Origin: Alphaproteobacteria bacterium
GTDB taxonomy: Bacteria; Pseudomonadota; Alphaproteobacteria; Micropepsales; Micropepsaceae
Direction of reading: 5' to 3'
Length of the DNA stretch: 64,000 nucleotides
NCBI GenBank assembly: GCA_017308375.1
Contig: JAFKEW010000052.1
Span: 1 to 64,000 of the forward strand
The position numbers and the translations under genes were made by a program. The number at the start of each line of letters is the position of its first letter. Within the stretch, counting starts at the first letter, position 1. This document shows, one piece after another, positions 63,662 through 64,000 of the stretch. The notes below the pieces were generated by a model, which saw only the letters and a list, made by a program, of their open reading frames with translations, made no database searches and was not told the origin of the DNA.

Positions 63662-64000
63662 TCAGCCGCGTTCGACGAAGCCCCACGCCTGTTCGGAAAG
63701 CTCCGGCGTGCCGTTGATCGCGGGCCGGTCTGTGCTCGCGATTCCGTCCAGAATGCGCTTGTAGACCCCTTGCGAAATCGAGGCGAGGCGGAAGAGCGAG
63801 AACGCGAGATAGAAATTCCAGTTCTCGATTGTTTTGCGCCCCGTGCGCCGGCAATAGGCGGCGACATATTCTTCTTCGCTCGGAATACCGCTGGTGGTGA
63901 AATCGACACCCACCAGACTGCCCCAGCCTTCGGATTTTTTTCCGGGCGGTAATCGCCATGCGCGATGGAAACCGAATCGTCCGGCGGAATATGTTCGGGC
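63662..64000 (-). pseudogene. Broken APH-family phosphotransferase
   Basis: The minus strand from the window edge encodes PEHIPPDDSVSIAHGDYRP, the APH catalytic loop (HGDYR). At a run of seven A (63936-63942 region) the frame shifts and continues as GWGSLVGVDFTTSGIPSEEE, then YVAAYCRRTGR and a normal C-terminus LSEQAWGFVERG. About 40-50 residues that should lie between, including the metal-binding VLDWE-x-x-x-L-G block, are missing. So the gene has both an internal deletion and a frameshift. The family often accompanies acyl-CoA dehydrogenases. The N-terminal part lies outside the window. Confidence 0.7.

Overview
The window is GC-rich alphaproteobacterial DNA. The evidence is a gene-transfer-agent (GTA) type tail-tip module, a GapR/DUF2312-like protein, large TonB receptors with the VTAQKR plug start, palindromic intergenic repeats of the kind common in Rhizobiales and relatives, and type III PKS and cbb3 operons. 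The genus cannot be fixed from sequence alone. It divides into an accessory left third (1 to about 23.08 kb) and a chromosomal right part (23.2 to 64 kb).

Accessory part, block A (left edge to 8317). It holds a tyrosine integrase, an AlpA-like HTH protein, and a tight minus-strand early operon: GapR-like protein, AAA ATPase, coiled-coil protein, a 40-aa gene, two small proteins including a zinc ribbon, and a membrane-anchored protein. On the plus strand a UvrD-type helicase is followed 6 nt later by a HEPN-motif protein. The block ends in the 3' half of an initiator tRNA-Met (anticodon loop to CCA), which looks like an attachment-site scar.

Block B (8318 to about 23079). It begins with a small gene plus GHKL (MutL/MORC/Hsp90-like) ATPase operon facing two amino-methyltransferase genes. 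These are followed, on the minus strand, by a lysis cassette (holin, overlapping Rz/Rz1 spanins, TIGR02594-type endolysin), a Gly-rich fibre, tail proteins, DUF2793, a GTA gp15-like TIM-barrel tail protein and an NlpC/P60 peptidase. No terminase, portal, capsid or tape-measure gene is present. The block ends at copies of the tRNA 3' terminal sequence, so it appears to be a headless prophage or GTA remnant inserted in tandem with block A.

Chromosomal part. In order: cupin, LysR, OsmC, acyl-CoA dehydrogenase; a compact cbb3-type oxidase operon whose CcoO is fused to a second cytochrome c domain; a MarR regulator; and a mirror-image pair of paralogous blocks (flavin monooxygenase plus TonB receptor) around a divergent promoter region. 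Next come an old-yellow-enzyme, DUF3237, phosphotransferase-like, SnoaL-like, FAD monooxygenase, serine hydrolase and Baeyer-Villiger monooxygenase genes. A translationally coupled type III PKS, ICMT-like methyltransferase and MFS exporter operon follows, then two phytanoyl-CoA dioxygenase paralogues, a cupin and a lipoprotein. The right end is housekeeping: gltB-gltD, a thiolase, a CaiB-type CoA transferase, a zinc-free MDR reductase, a methyltransferase, and a broken phosphotransferase pseudogene at the edge. The 25-51 kb stretch reads as uptake and oxidative catabolism or tailoring of hydrophobic, phenolic or cyclic compounds; the substrate cannot be named.
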